Source: Bacteroides sp. UBA7333 (GTDB lineage Bacteria > Bacteroidota > Bacteroidia > Bacteroidales > Bacteroidaceae). Taken from it: DNA of 64,000 nucleotides. Numbering within the stretch: the stretch's first letter is position 1; the number at the start of each line of letters is the position of its first letter. The translations under genes were made by a program, and so were the position numbers. The DNA lies in NCBI GenBank assembly GCA_002471195.1, contig DKPN01000003.1, forward strand, positions 1 to 64,000, in the 5' to 3' direction. Below the pieces are notes generated by a model. It did no database searches and was not told where the DNA came from. It saw only the letters and a program-made list of their open reading frames with translations. Positions 17,506 through 25,610 of this stretch are shown piece after piece.

Positions 17506-18744
17506 ATGAAAACACATCTAATACAATCAAAACAACGCCTTTTAATTTTACTTCTTATCACACTCCTCGGCAATGGTGCTTTTGCTCAAATGACCGATCG
17601 TGTATTGCTGACCGATTATCGTATTGATCCGGAAAAAAAAGGAGAGCTATCTTTCGAATTAGATAATACGCTCTTCTTTAAGAACAATGAGTTCGATGGA
17701 CAATATATCAAAGGATATTCATTGCCCGGACTCTGGACACAACCGAAATTTGTGTTTCATGCTTTTTCGAATATCAAGTTCGAAGTTGGTGCGCATGCAC
17801 TCATCTATCGAGGAGCTTACAAATATCCCAATTATGCCTACAATGATATAGCCCTTTGGAAAGGCAATCAATATCAGAGAGGGGCTCATGTTGTTCCGTT
17901 TGTCCGTGCGCAAGTGGCTTTAAAAAATCTCAATATTGTGTTGGGCAATATCTATGGCGGACAAAATCACGGTTTAATCGATCCGCTTTACAATCCTGAA
18001 CTTAATCTGACTGCCGACCCTGAAGCCGGTGTTCAGTTGCTTTATGATATCAAGAGATTTCATCTTGACCTATGGCTCAACTGGGAGAGCTTTATTTTTA
18101 CCAAAGATACCCATCAAGAGGCTTTTACTGTAGGGTTGTCTACCCGTACTTTATTGAATGATGTGTCATCCAAATGGCATTTGTATCTTCCGGTTCAGGT
18201 GATCGGGCAACATCGAGGTGGAGAAGGTTTGCAAGGCAACAACCGTCCGGTGTCTACTTTAATAAATGGTGCAGCCGGTATAGGTACTACTCGTGCTTTC
18301 AATAAAAAATGGTTCAAAGCATTACATTTTGAAACCGATGTTTTAGGGTATTACCAGCAGTCGGGCAACTTATGGCCACATAGTAAAGGGTTGGCCGGAT
18401 ATATAAGAGCAACAGCCGAACTTCGAGACGACTTTATGATCAATGCCGGTTATTATATCTGTAAGAATTTTATATCGCTTTTTGGTAGTCCTTATTACGG
18501 TGCTGTATCGATGACCGATGATCAGTTGACATTTGACAAACCACAAACCTTATCGCTTACAGCCGAGTATTACCGAACATTTGCCAAACATTATGGATTG
18601 GGTGCTAAATTGGAAGTGTATCAAGTCTTTCCGGGCAATTTAAAATATGCCAATGGTATGGTAGAAAAAGGCAAAACATCTACCAACTTTACCTTTGGTG
18701 TATATTTAAGAGTAGATCCATCCTTTTTGATTAAGAAATTCTAA
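17506..18744 (+). CDS. Exported protein of unknown function, possible outer-membrane barrel
   Basis: I do not recognise this 412-residue protein. It starts with a clear signal peptide (LLILLLITLLGNGAFA, cleavage near residue 27). The mature part is rich in alternating hydrophobic/polar stretches ending in aromatic residues (for example KFVFHAFSNIKFEVGAHALIY, LHLYLP-type segments) and ends with TFGVYLRVDPSFLIKKF; this looks like amphipathic beta strands of an outer-membrane barrel, though not with a terminal Phe signature beyond doubt. It lies 15 bases after the exporter gene, so it is probably on the same message. An accessory outer-membrane role in glycolipid export or modification is only an inference from position. 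Confidence 0.6.
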   Translation: MKTHLIQSKQRLLILLLITLLGNGAFAQMTDRVLLTDYRIDPEKKGELSFELDNTLFFKNNEFDGQYIKGYSLPGLWTQPKFVFHAFSNIKFEVGAHALIYRGAYKYPNYAYNDIALWKGNQYQRGAHVVPFVRAQVALKNLNIVLGNIYGGQNHGLIDPLYNPELNLTADPEAGVQLLYDIKRFHLDLWLNWESFIFTKDTHQEAFTVGLSTRTLLNDVSSKWHLYLPVQVIGQHRGGEGLQGNNRPVSTLINGAAGIGTTRAFNKKWFKALHFETDVLGYYQQSGNLWPHSKGLAGYIRATAELRDDFMINAGYYICKNFISLFGSPYYGAVSMTDDQLTFDKPQTLSLTAEYYRTFAKHYGLGAKLEVYQVFPGNLKYANGMVEKGKTSTNFTFGVYLRVDPSFLIKKF

Positions 18745-18789
18745 TAGTATTGGTGTACATAGTTAATCTTTACTTGCCATATTATCATT

Positions 18790-19269
18790 ATGACTAAAAA
18801 CGAATTGAAAAAAACTTGTCTTGCCTATGCCGTGGCTGCCGTAGCGCTATGGATTGTTTTTATACTGCTTTTGGGAGCTATATCGGCTTCTTTAAATGCG
18901 ATTCCTTATGGTGAGGTTTTCACCCTCGATGGCGAAAATGGTAGACTTTACTTTATGTTGTTTATGATTTTCTGGACATCTTGTTGGTTTGCTATTGGCT
19001 ACTACTCACGACGTAAATATTTAATTGAGAAAGACTTTTTCAGAAAACAATCACCTTCTCTCACCGACGAAGAATTTTCCAGAGTATTTAAAGCACACTA
19101 TCTTGCAAGTCGATTTAAAGTTTTGGCTATTGTTGCCTTCACAGCCATACCATGGTACTGTATTGGTTATGTAAGAGATAAATTGACCACGCACGACATG
19201 GTGGTTTTATCTCTGATACTGACGAGTGCTGTAATCTGTTTGGGCGTTTATTATAAAAACCGATCTTAA
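18790..19269 (+). CDS. Small integral membrane protein, unknown function
   Basis: A 159-residue protein with four predicted membrane segments, around residues 13-35 (AVAAVALWIVFILLLGAI), 52-70 (LYFMLFMIFWTSCWFAIGY), 108-127 (VLAIVAFTAIPWYCIGYV) and 134-153 (MVVLSLILTSAVICLGVYY). A charged cytoplasmic loop between the second and third contains SLTDEEFSRVFKAHY. No domain is recognised. It starts 45 bases after the previous gene and converges on the RNase HI gene. Confidence 0.6.
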   Translation: MTKNELKKTCLAYAVAAVALWIVFILLLGAISASLNAIPYGEVFTLDGENGRLYFMLFMIFWTSCWFAIGYYSRRKYLIEKDFFRKQSPSLTDEEFSRVFKAHYLASRFKVLAIVAFTAIPWYCIGYVRDKLTTHDMVVLSLILTSAVICLGVYYKNRS

Positions 19270-19364
19270 CTCTTATGGTGTACTTATCCCCTCGATTCGG
19301 AGTTTCAAGTATAATCGAAAGCAGATGAATAGACATGTTATTCATGTCGCATTATCGAAATGAT

Positions 19365-19994
19365 TTATTTCCTTCCAAAGTCGGCGGGAATCTCACCCCA
19401 TTCTTTGGTTTCCCACTTAATGATTTGTGTAGAATACTTGTTGGTTCGCAACCATTTTTCGGCACGGGCTATCATATCAAACAATTCGTTGGTTTGGGTA
19501 GTATGTTCCAATTTTGTTTTACACTTTTTGTCTTTTACCCATTTCATGGCAATTTTACTATCGCTATAGATGGGCATATCCCATCCTTTTTGTTTCAAGA
19601 ATGCCAGTCCATGAACCAGCGCTAAGAACTCTCCAATATTGTTGGTGCCAAGCACCGGCCCAAAATGAAACAGTTGTTGATTATTGCCCACATATACTCC
19701 CCTATATTCCATTTGCCCGGGATTTCCGCTACATGCGGCATCTACCGCCAAGCTGTTTTGTATTACGATGGCAGGCAGTTCACTCGGTGGACGAGATGTT
19801 TTAGCTTTGGGTGCATTTTTCCCGATATACTGATAGGCAGAAGAGGCAAACGCGCGTTCGGCTTCGGCCAACGATTCGAACGATTTATATTTAGCGCCTT
19901 GATATCCTTTGGTTTGGAGTTGACAATCGGTCCATGTACGATATATACCCGGTACAACCCCTTCCCAAACTACATAATATTTCTCTTTTGCCAT
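19365..19994 (-). CDS. rnhA: Ribonuclease HI with N-terminal viroplasmin domain
   Basis: Cleaves RNA in RNA-DNA hybrids; cytoplasmic. The 209-residue protein begins with a viroplasmin/RNase H1 hybrid-binding domain (YYVVWEGVVPGIYRTWTDC, residues 6-50, with the K-S-F-E-S-L-A-E-A end). A linker follows, then the RNase H fold with catalytic Asp 85 (AVDAACSGNPG), Glu 122 (TNNIGEFLALVHGL), Asp 145 (IYSDSKIAMKWV) and Asp 205 (PADFGRK). This architecture is the standard Bacteroidota RNase HI. The start ATG at 19992-19994 gives MAKEKYYVVW, the usual start of the family. RNase HII is encoded separately at 60.3 kb. Confidence 0.92.
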   Translation of the reverse strand: MAKEKYYVVWEGVVPGIYRTWTDCQLQTKGYQGAKYKSFESLAEAERAFASSAYQYIGKNAPKAKTSRPPSELPAIVIQNSLAVDAACSGNPGQMEYRGVYVGNNQQLFHFGPVLGTNNIGEFLALVHGLAFLKQKGWDMPIYSDSKIAMKWVKDKKCKTKLEHTTQTNELFDMIARAEKWLRTNKYSTQIIKWETKEWGEIPADFGRK

Positions 19995-20103
19995 ATTTTA
20001 AAAATACAATTTATTGCCGTAAAGTTACGATATAATTTTAATTATCGTTTCGTTGCCTCTCTATTTAAAGCTCTTATCTGATACTATAATAAGTAGAATT
20101 AAT

Positions 20104-20111
20104 TATCTTTG
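20104..20111 (+). promoter_or_regulatory. Candidate -7 element for aroK
   Basis: TATCTTTG matches TAnnTTTG and ends 24 bases before the aroK ATG at 20136. No -33 TTTG at the usual spacing is obvious. Confidence 0.4.
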
Positions 20112-20135
20112 TCGTAACATCAAAGTAAATCTGTT

Positions 20136-20669
20136 ATGATTCGTATCTTCCTGACCGGATATATGGGTGCCGGAAAAACAACACTTGGTAAGCTGCTTGC
20201 CCGCAAAATGAATGTTTCGTTTATAGATCTTGATTGGTATATGGAAGAACGCTTCCACAAATCAATAAGTGAGCTGTTTATAGAAAAAGGCGAACAGGGT
20301 TTTCGCGAACTAGAAAGAAGCATGTTGCACGAAGTGGCTGCATTCGAGGATGTTGTGGTTTCGACAGGCGGAGGAGCTCCCTGCTTTTTCGATAATATGG
20401 AGTTTATGAATGCACATGGCACTACCGTGTTCTTAGATGTTAGTCCCGATGTTCTTTTCGCACGATTGCGCATTGCCAAGCAACAACGTCCTATTTTACA
20501 AAACAAAACCGATGAAGAGCTAAAACAGTATATCGTCGAGATGCTTCAACGTCGTTTGCCTTTTTATTCGAAAGCATTATATATATTCAATGCCGACGAA
20601 TTAGACAGCCGTTGGCAAATCGATCAATCGGCCGATCAATTGTATGCTCTCTTAACTTCCAGAAAATAA
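20136..20669 (+). CDS. aroK: Shikimate kinase
   Basis: Phosphorylates shikimate at the 3-hydroxyl with ATP in the pathway to chorismate and aromatic amino acids; cytoplasmic. The 177-residue protein is of normal length. It shows the Walker A loop GYMGAGKT (residues 8-15), the shikimate-binding Asp 33 in DLDWYMEE, Arg 57 in GFRELE, and the glycine loop STGGGAPC (Gly 78-80). The lid Arg lies in QQRPIL near residue 118. It stands alone between a divergent RNase HI gene and a 372-base gap before speA. Confidence 0.94.
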   Translation: MIRIFLTGYMGAGKTTLGKLLARKMNVSFIDLDWYMEERFHKSISELFIEKGEQGFRELERSMLHEVAAFEDVVVSTGGGAPCFFDNMEFMNAHGTTVFLDVSPDVLFARLRIAKQQRPILQNKTDEELKQYIVEMLQRRLPFYSKALYIFNADELDSRWQIDQSADQLYALLTSRK

Positions 20670-21041
20670 GCAATTTGTAGTTTGTTGATGTTTATCGCAT
20701 AAAAACGAACACTTAACCCCGTTGAGTGTAATACTTTATGCCATAAAATGTGATAAACTTTAAGTCACTTCGTTTTTAAGACTCCCGCTTGCAATTACGA
20801 TTTAAATATCCCATTTTTCTATCATAATAAATATAAATAATAGAATCTATTTTCATTGACCAATCATTGTCTTATATTGAATAAATATACGCTGTTTATG
20901 CATTTTACTCTCTTTTATCTGCTCATTCATTGAATGTTTTAAGCGGTTTGGTTAAAAAAGGTGTCATTTTGTAGTATCGACAATATTTATATCTATTTTT
21001 GTTGTTTAATATAATATTTAATATAGAACCGAATACTGAAA
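20670..21041 (+). other. 372-base gap aroK-speA with a foldable segment
   Basis: No gene is seen. Bases 20701-20716 (AAAAACGAACACTTAA) can pair with 20759-20777 (ending in TTCGTTTTT), a long hairpin that could end the aroK message. A shorter hairpin uses the same left arm: ACACTTAA (20709-20716) with TTGAGTGT (20722-20729). The two folds exclude each other. The remainder is AT-rich and holds the probable speA promoter at 20968-21001. Confidence 0.4.
20968..21001 (+). promoter_or_regulatory. Probable speA promoter
   Basis: TTTG at 20968-20971 and TATTTTTG at 20994-21001, separated by 22 bases, resemble the Bacteroidota -33/-7 pair, although the spacing is slightly long. The leader to the speA ATG would be about 35 bases. 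Confidence 0.45.
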
Positions 21042-22934
21042 ATGAGAAAATGGCGTATTGAAGATTCTGAGGAGCTATACAACATCAATGGTTGGGGCAC
21101 TTCGTACTTTAGTATTAACGACAAGGGTCATGTTGTAGTTACACCTCGTAAAAATAGCGTGGCAGTCGATTTGAAAAACTTGGTTGACGAGTTACAGCTG
21201 CGTGATGTAGCGTCTCCGATGCTACTTCGCTTTCCCGATATTTTGGATAATCGTATCGAGAAAATATCTTCATGCTTTAAGCAAGCTGCCGAAGAGTATG
21301 ATTATAAGGCTCAGAATTTTATAATTTACCCTATCAAGGTAAATCAAATGCGTCCGGTAGTCGAAGAGATTATCAGCCATGGTAAGAAGTTCAATCTAGG
21401 TTTGGAGGCAGGCTCTAAACCTGAACTCCATGCTGTAATAGCCGTGAATACAGATTCGGATTCGTTGATTATATGCAATGGATACAAAGACGAAAGCTAC
21501 ATTGAGTTGGCACTTTTGGCACAAAAGATGGGTAAACGCATCTTCTTGGTTGTTGAAAAGCTAAATGAGCTGAAACTGATTGCAAAGATGGCCAAACAAC
21601 TGGGTGTACGTCCGAATATAGGTATCCGTATTAAGTTAGCTTCATCGGGTAGCGGCAAATGGGAAGACTCGGGTGGCGATGCAAGTAAGTTCGGTTTATC
21701 ATCGAGCGAGCTTCTTGAAGCCTTAGACTTTATGGAAAGCAAAGGCATGAAGGATTGCTTAAAATTAATCCATTTCCACATCGGAAGCCAAGTGACTAAG
21801 ATTCGTCGTATTAAAACGGCTCTTCGCGAAGCATCACAATTTTATGTTCAGCTACACTCTATGGGCTTCAATGTTGAGTTTGTCGATATTGGTGGTGGTC
21901 TAGGTGTTGATTATGATGGTACACGCTCGTCGAATAGCGAAAGTAGTGTTAACTACTCTATTCAAGAATATGTAAACGACTCCATCTCTACATTGGTTGA
22001 TGCCAGCGATAAGAACAATATTCCTCATCCTAATATTATTACAGAAAGTGGACGTGCCTTGACGGCGCATCACTCGGTATTGGTGTTCGAAGTACTCGAA
22101 ACAACCACTCTGCCATTGTGGGAGGATGATGAAGAACCGGCTGAAGGTTCGCACGAGTTGGTGATTGAACTGTATAAGATTTGGGATTCGTTGAATCAAA
22201 ATAAAATGCTGGAAGCATGGCACGATGCACAACAAATACGCGAAGAGGCATTAGATTTGTTTAGTCACGGTATAGTCGATTTGAAAACACGCGCACAAAT
22301 TGAGCGATTGTATTGGTCGATCACACGCGAAATCAATCAAATTGCCAATGGCTTAAAACATTGTCCCGACGAGTTTAGAGGTTTGTCTAAACTGTTGGCT
22401 GATAAGTATTTTTGCAACTTCTCGTTGTTTCAGTCATTGCCCGACTCATGGGCAATTGATCAAATCTTCCCCATCATGCCTATTCAGCGTTTGGACGAAC
22501 GTCCCGATCGTTCGGCAACATTGCAAGACATTACTTGTGACTCGGATGGAAAGATTGCCAACTTTATATCGACACGCAATGTATCGCATTATATGCCGGT
22601 GCATAGCTTGAAAGGAAAAGAGCCTTATTATTTGGCTGTGTTTATCGTAGGGGCTTATCAAGAAATATTGGGCGATATGCACAATCTATTTGGCGATACC
22701 AATGCCGTACACGTATCGGTGACCGATAAAGGGTATAGTATCGATCAAATTATTGATGGTGAGACTGTGGCTGAGGTATTAGACTACGTTCAATACAATC
22801 CGAAGAAATTGGTGCGTACACTAGAAACATGGGTTACCAAATCGGTGAAAGAGGGAAAAATATCTCTGGAAGAGGGAAAAGAGTTCCTGTCAAACTATCG
22901 TTCGGGCCTTTATGGATATACTTACTTAGAGTAA
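21042..22934 (+). CDS. speA: Biosynthetic arginine decarboxylase
   Basis: PLP enzyme converting arginine to agmatine, the first step of polyamine (spermidine) synthesis; cytoplasmic. The 630-residue length fits the family. The cofactor Lys is 99 in YPIKVNQM; HFHIGSQ and the glycine loop VDIGGGLGVDYDG bind PLP phosphate; ITESGRALTAHHSVLV is the conserved fold-III block. The C-terminal region after residue 480 (FPIMPIQRLDERP, ITCDSDGKI, AVFIVGAYQEILGDMHNLFGD) contains the second active-site half with the Cys-less, Asp-rich motif ITCDSDG. A strong terminator follows, so it is transcribed separately from argB, although both handle arginine-pathway metabolites. Confidence 0.95.
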   Translation: MRKWRIEDSEELYNINGWGTSYFSINDKGHVVVTPRKNSVAVDLKNLVDELQLRDVASPMLLRFPDILDNRIEKISSCFKQAAEEYDYKAQNFIIYPIKVNQMRPVVEEIISHGKKFNLGLEAGSKPELHAVIAVNTDSDSLIICNGYKDESYIELALLAQKMGKRIFLVVEKLNELKLIAKMAKQLGVRPNIGIRIKLASSGSGKWEDSGGDASKFGLSSSELLEALDFMESKGMKDCLKLIHFHIGSQVTKIRRIKTALREASQFYVQLHSMGFNVEFVDIGGGLGVDYDGTRSSNSESSVNYSIQEYVNDSISTLVDASDKNNIPHPNIITESGRALTAHHSVLVFEVLETTTLPLWEDDEEPAEGSHELVIELYKIWDSLNQNKMLEAWHDAQQIREEALDLFSHGIVDLKTRAQIERLYWSITREINQIANGLKHCPDEFRGLSKLLADKYFCNFSLFQSLPDSWAIDQIFPIMPIQRLDERPDRSATLQDITCDSDGKIANFISTRNVSHYMPVHSLKGKEPYYLAVFIVGAYQEILGDMHNLFGDTNAVHVSVTDKGYSIDQIIDGETVAEVLDYVQYNPKKLVRTLETWVTKSVKEGKISLEEGKEFLSNYRSGLYGYTYLE

Positions 22935-22984
22935 TATACGCAGATTCGTCTGTGGTATAGGTACTGGGGTAAATGGTACAATAG

Positions 22985-23027
22985 AGTGATAGGTTGAATG
23001 TTTGTATTTGGCCTATCACTTTTTTAT
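22985..23027 (+). terminator. Rho-independent terminator after speA
   Basis: AGTGATAGG (22985-22993) pairs perfectly with CCTATCACT (23012-23020), followed by TTTTTATT. Stem 9 bp, loop 18 bases. Confidence 0.8.
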
Positions 23028-23068
23028 TATAAAGCATTACGTTTTTACACTAAATATATATAAAGCAA

Positions 23069-23842
23069 ATGAAAGAAAAATTGACAGTCATCAAGGTAGG
23101 AGGAAAGATTGTGGAAGAAGAACAATCGCTCAAACAACTACTCGATGACTTTGCTGCTATCGAAGGATTCAAAGTATTGGTGCATGGAGGAGGACGCTCG
23201 GCCACCAAGATCGCATCGCAACTCGGCATTGAGAGTCAAATGGTAAATGGACGTCGCATCACCGACGGCGAAACATTAAAAGTAGTTACCATGGTGTATG
23301 GAGGATTGGTAAACAAGAGTATTGTTGCCGGTTTGCAAGCTCGTGGTGTCAATGCTTTAGGATTGACAGGAGCCGATATGGATGTGATACGCTCAGTGAA
23401 ACGCCCCGTCAAAGAGGTAGACTATGGCTATGTAGGCGATGTTAAGAAGGTAGAATCCGACTGTTTGTCTACTTTGATTCAAGCCAATATTGTGCCTATC
23501 ATGGCACCCCTTACACACGATGGAGCAGGCAATATTCTAAACACAAATGCCGATACCATTGCCGGCGAAACAGCCAAAGCATTGGCAAAGCATTTTGATG
23601 TAACTCTTGTATATTGTTTCGAAAAGAAAGGAGTATTGCGCGATGCCGATGATGATGACAGTGTGATTGCTCATATTAATGCCGAAGATTTCAAACAGTA
23701 TGTGGCCGATGGTACCATTCAAGGAGGAATGATCCCTAAATTAGAAAACTCTTTTGAGGCTCTTTCTGCCGGTGTTTCAGAGGTGGTTATTACCTCATCT
23801 ACCGATGTTTCTGCTACAGCGGGTACACATATTCGAAAATAA
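23069..23842 (+). CDS. argB: Acetylglutamate kinase
   Basis: Phosphorylates N-acetylglutamate in arginine biosynthesis (in many Bacteroidales the substrate is the N-succinyl analogue). The 257-residue protein has the amino-acid kinase motifs: Lys 9 in IKVGGKI, HGGGR (39-43), VNGRRITDGETL, and the ATP-site block NTNADTIAGETAKAL near 153-167, ending with GGMIPKLENSFEAL. Cytoplasmic. No other arg genes are adjacent. Whether acetyl- or succinylglutamate is the substrate cannot be settled by eye. Confidence 0.92.
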   Translation: MKEKLTVIKVGGKIVEEEQSLKQLLDDFAAIEGFKVLVHGGGRSATKIASQLGIESQMVNGRRITDGETLKVVTMVYGGLVNKSIVAGLQARGVNALGLTGADMDVIRSVKRPVKEVDYGYVGDVKKVESDCLSTLIQANIVPIMAPLTHDGAGNILNTNADTIAGETAKALAKHFDVTLVYCFEKKGVLRDADDDDSVIAHINAEDFKQYVADGTIQGGMIPKLENSFEALSAGVSEVVITSSTDVSATAGTHIRK

Positions 23843-23905
23843 TTTCAAAAAAAATCGAGAACCACTGTAACTTTTATTCAACTCACCCGTCATTATAATA
23901 TAGAG

Positions 23906-24415
23906 ATGCAACAAATCAGCTTCCGTGAAGATATATTACCGCTGAAAGATAAACTCTTTCGGTTGGCAATGCGCATCACACTCAATAGAGCCGAAGCCGA
24001 GGATATTGTACAAGATGCCCTACTCAAAGTTTGGGATAAACGGGATGAATGGCAGAGGTGGGATTCGATAGAGGCATATTGCATTACCGTAACACGCCAT
24101 CTTTCGATCGATCGAATTCAGAAGATGGAGAATCAAACCACTCAATTGCCCGATGGTGTTGAACAGTTGCCCGATAGCACCAATCCTTTTCAAGAGATGG
24201 TGTACAGCGAGCAGCAGAGCTTGATTCATCAATTAATGAATCGATTGCCGATAAATCAAAGAGTGATAATACAACTCCGCGATATAGAAGGAAAGAGTTA
24301 TAAAGAGATAGCATCGCTTACAACAATGACCGAAGAGCAAGTTAAGGTTAATTTGTTTAGAGCCAGACAAAAAATTAAACAATGGTTCACAGAGATCGAC
24401 AGTTATGGATTATAA
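23906..24415 (+). CDS. ECF RNA polymerase sigma factor
   Basis: Group IV sigma-70 factor of 169 residues. Region 2 has LFRLAMRITLNRAEAEDIVQDALLKVWDKR (residues 17-46) and the -10 reading segment SIEAYCITVTRHLSIDRI. Region 4 has LPINQRVIIQLRDIEGKSYKEIASLTTMTEEQVKVNLFRARQKIKQ, a helix-turn-helix with the usual SYKEIA start. Its last 11 bases overlap the next gene, which itself overlaps the DUF4252 gene by 4 bases, so the three form one translationally coupled operon. This sigma/membrane protein/DUF4252 arrangement is common in Bacteroidales. The stress it answers to is unknown. Confidence 0.9.
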   Translation: MQQISFREDILPLKDKLFRLAMRITLNRAEAEDIVQDALLKVWDKRDEWQRWDSIEAYCITVTRHLSIDRIQKMENQTTQLPDGVEQLPDSTNPFQEMVYSEQQSLIHQLMNRLPINQRVIIQLRDIEGKSYKEIASLTTMTEEQVKVNLFRARQKIKQWFTEIDSYGL

Positions 24416-24914
24416 ATATATAAAACAGCTTTTAGAACGTTATTGGCTTGCCCAAACAACGCTTTCCGAAGAGAATCAATTACGCGATTTCTTTAATAAC
24501 GAAGAAGTGCCTCTTGATTTGCTTCCCTATAAATCGCTTTTTGTATATCAGTCGTCACAAAAAACAGAAGGCCTAAGCGATGATTTTGATCAACGGATAC
24601 TTGCCAAGCTCGATGTTACCGAGGTGAAAGCTCGCAAAATATCATTGATAGCTCGTATGCGTCCTCTTTTTAAAGCAGCGGCAATGGTAGCTGTTTTTAT
24701 AATGATAGGCGGTGCTATACAACAAGCCGTTATGCAAAACGATGTGATCGAATACGATTATGATAGCTATGTCGATACGTACGATAATCCTGAAGTGGCT
24801 TATCAACAAGTGTCATCGGCATTACTAATGATATCCGAAAGTATTAACAAGTCGAAAAGCATGTTGTTGAATGATAGCTTGCAGCCCGAAACAACAGAAA
24901 GGATGACCGAATGA
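24405..24914 (+). CDS. Single-pass membrane protein, probable anti-sigma partner
   Basis: A 169-residue protein with a soluble N-terminal part (residues 1-83, rich in short helices), one membrane segment around 84-105 (LFKAAAMVAVFIMIGGAIQQAV) and a periplasmic tail of about 60 residues rich in Asp, Tyr and Ser. The order sigma factor then single-pass protein, with overlapping frames, is the classic arrangement for an anti-sigma factor. The usual zinc motif (Hx3Cx2C) is absent, so I infer the role from context only. Confidence 0.65.
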   Translation: MDYKYIKQLLERYWLAQTTLSEENQLRDFFNNEEVPLDLLPYKSLFVYQSSQKTEGLSDDFDQRILAKLDVTEVKARKISLIARMRPLFKAAAMVAVFIMIGGAIQQAVMQNDVIEYDYDSYVDTYDNPEVAYQQVSSALLMISESINKSKSMLLNDSLQPETTERMTE

Positions 24915-25396
24915 CAAGAGTCTTTATGTTGCATCTGTTTTTGCTCATGACATGGATGGTCAATGGTCAAGATTTTGCTTCTCGTTTTAAAGGTAAATTC
25001 GAGAATGATTCCAACTTAATCTGTGTCACCATCAGTCCTAAAATGATGCAGGATATTGTTGAGAATACTTCTCAGAAGGATAATAATATAATGGGGGTTA
25101 TTGCCAATTTAAAAAGTATGCAGATGTGTGTGTGTCAAAATGATGGTGCAACGTATTATGATACTGCATTGACCCTATTCGAAGAAGATAAACATTCGTT
25201 TGAACCCTATATCTCGTACGACGAGGTGGATGGCGATTGCACTATCATGATACGAAAGAAAAAAAGCGATATAACCGAGTTGGTCATGCTGTTGAAGAAG
25301 AATGAAGGTTTTGCTCTCATTAATTTCACAGGAAACATGAATACCGATTTTATTGCGAAACTTTCGGAAACGCTCAAAAAAGAGCGTGCATTTTAA
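24911..25396 (+). CDS. DUF4252 exported protein
   Basis: A 161-residue protein with a signal peptide (MLHLFLLMTWMVNG, cleavage near residue 19). It matches DUF4252: FASRFKGKFENDSNLICVTISPKMM at the mature N-terminus and LVMLLKKNEGFALINFTGNM near the end. Cys residues occur at 38, 73 and 75 (MCVCQN). No clear lipobox. It shares a 4-base overlap (ATGA) with the preceding gene. In Bacteroidales it travels with ECF sigma factors; its molecular role is not established. Confidence 0.75.
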   Translation: MTRVFMLHLFLLMTWMVNGQDFASRFKGKFENDSNLICVTISPKMMQDIVENTSQKDNNIMGVIANLKSMQMCVCQNDGATYYDTALTLFEEDKHSFEPYISYDEVDGDCTIMIRKKKSDITELVMLLKKNEGFALINFTGNMNTDFIAKLSETLKKERAF

Positions 25397-25501
25397 TAGA
25401 TTTTCATTTGCTTAATATATATAGTTAGTGGCTTATTAAAACAACTTAGAGATTTTTTGATTTTTCAATTCTCTCTCTATTCTATACTAACTAAACGGAT
25501 T

Positions 25502-25530
25502 GACTACTGCGCGAGCAGTAGTCTTTTTGT
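25502..25530 (+). terminator. Rho-independent terminator after the sigma/DUF4252 operon
   Basis: GACTACTGC (25502-25510), loop GCGA, GCAGTAGTC (25515-25523), then TTTTTGTTTT. A textbook terminator, 106 bases past the DUF4252 stop. Confidence 0.85.
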
Positions 25531-25536
25531 TTTAAT

Positions 25537-25577
25537 ACAACAAAGGAGGTTCTCTAGATGTGTACCTCCTTTGTTGT
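25537..25577. promoter_or_regulatory. 14-bp perfect hairpin holding a full Shine-Dalgarno sequence
   Basis: ACAACAAAGGAGGT (25537-25550) pairs with ACCTCCTTTGTTGT (25564-25577), loop 13 bases. The left arm contains AAAGGAGG, eight bases before an ATG at 25558 in the loop; the right arm has the anti-Shine-Dalgarno sequence of 16S rRNA. It lies between convergent genes. Without a T-run it is not an obvious terminator for either strand. Confidence 0.5.
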
Positions 25578-25610
25578 TTGTTATAGTAATGTTGTTAGAG
25601 AGAAAGAATC

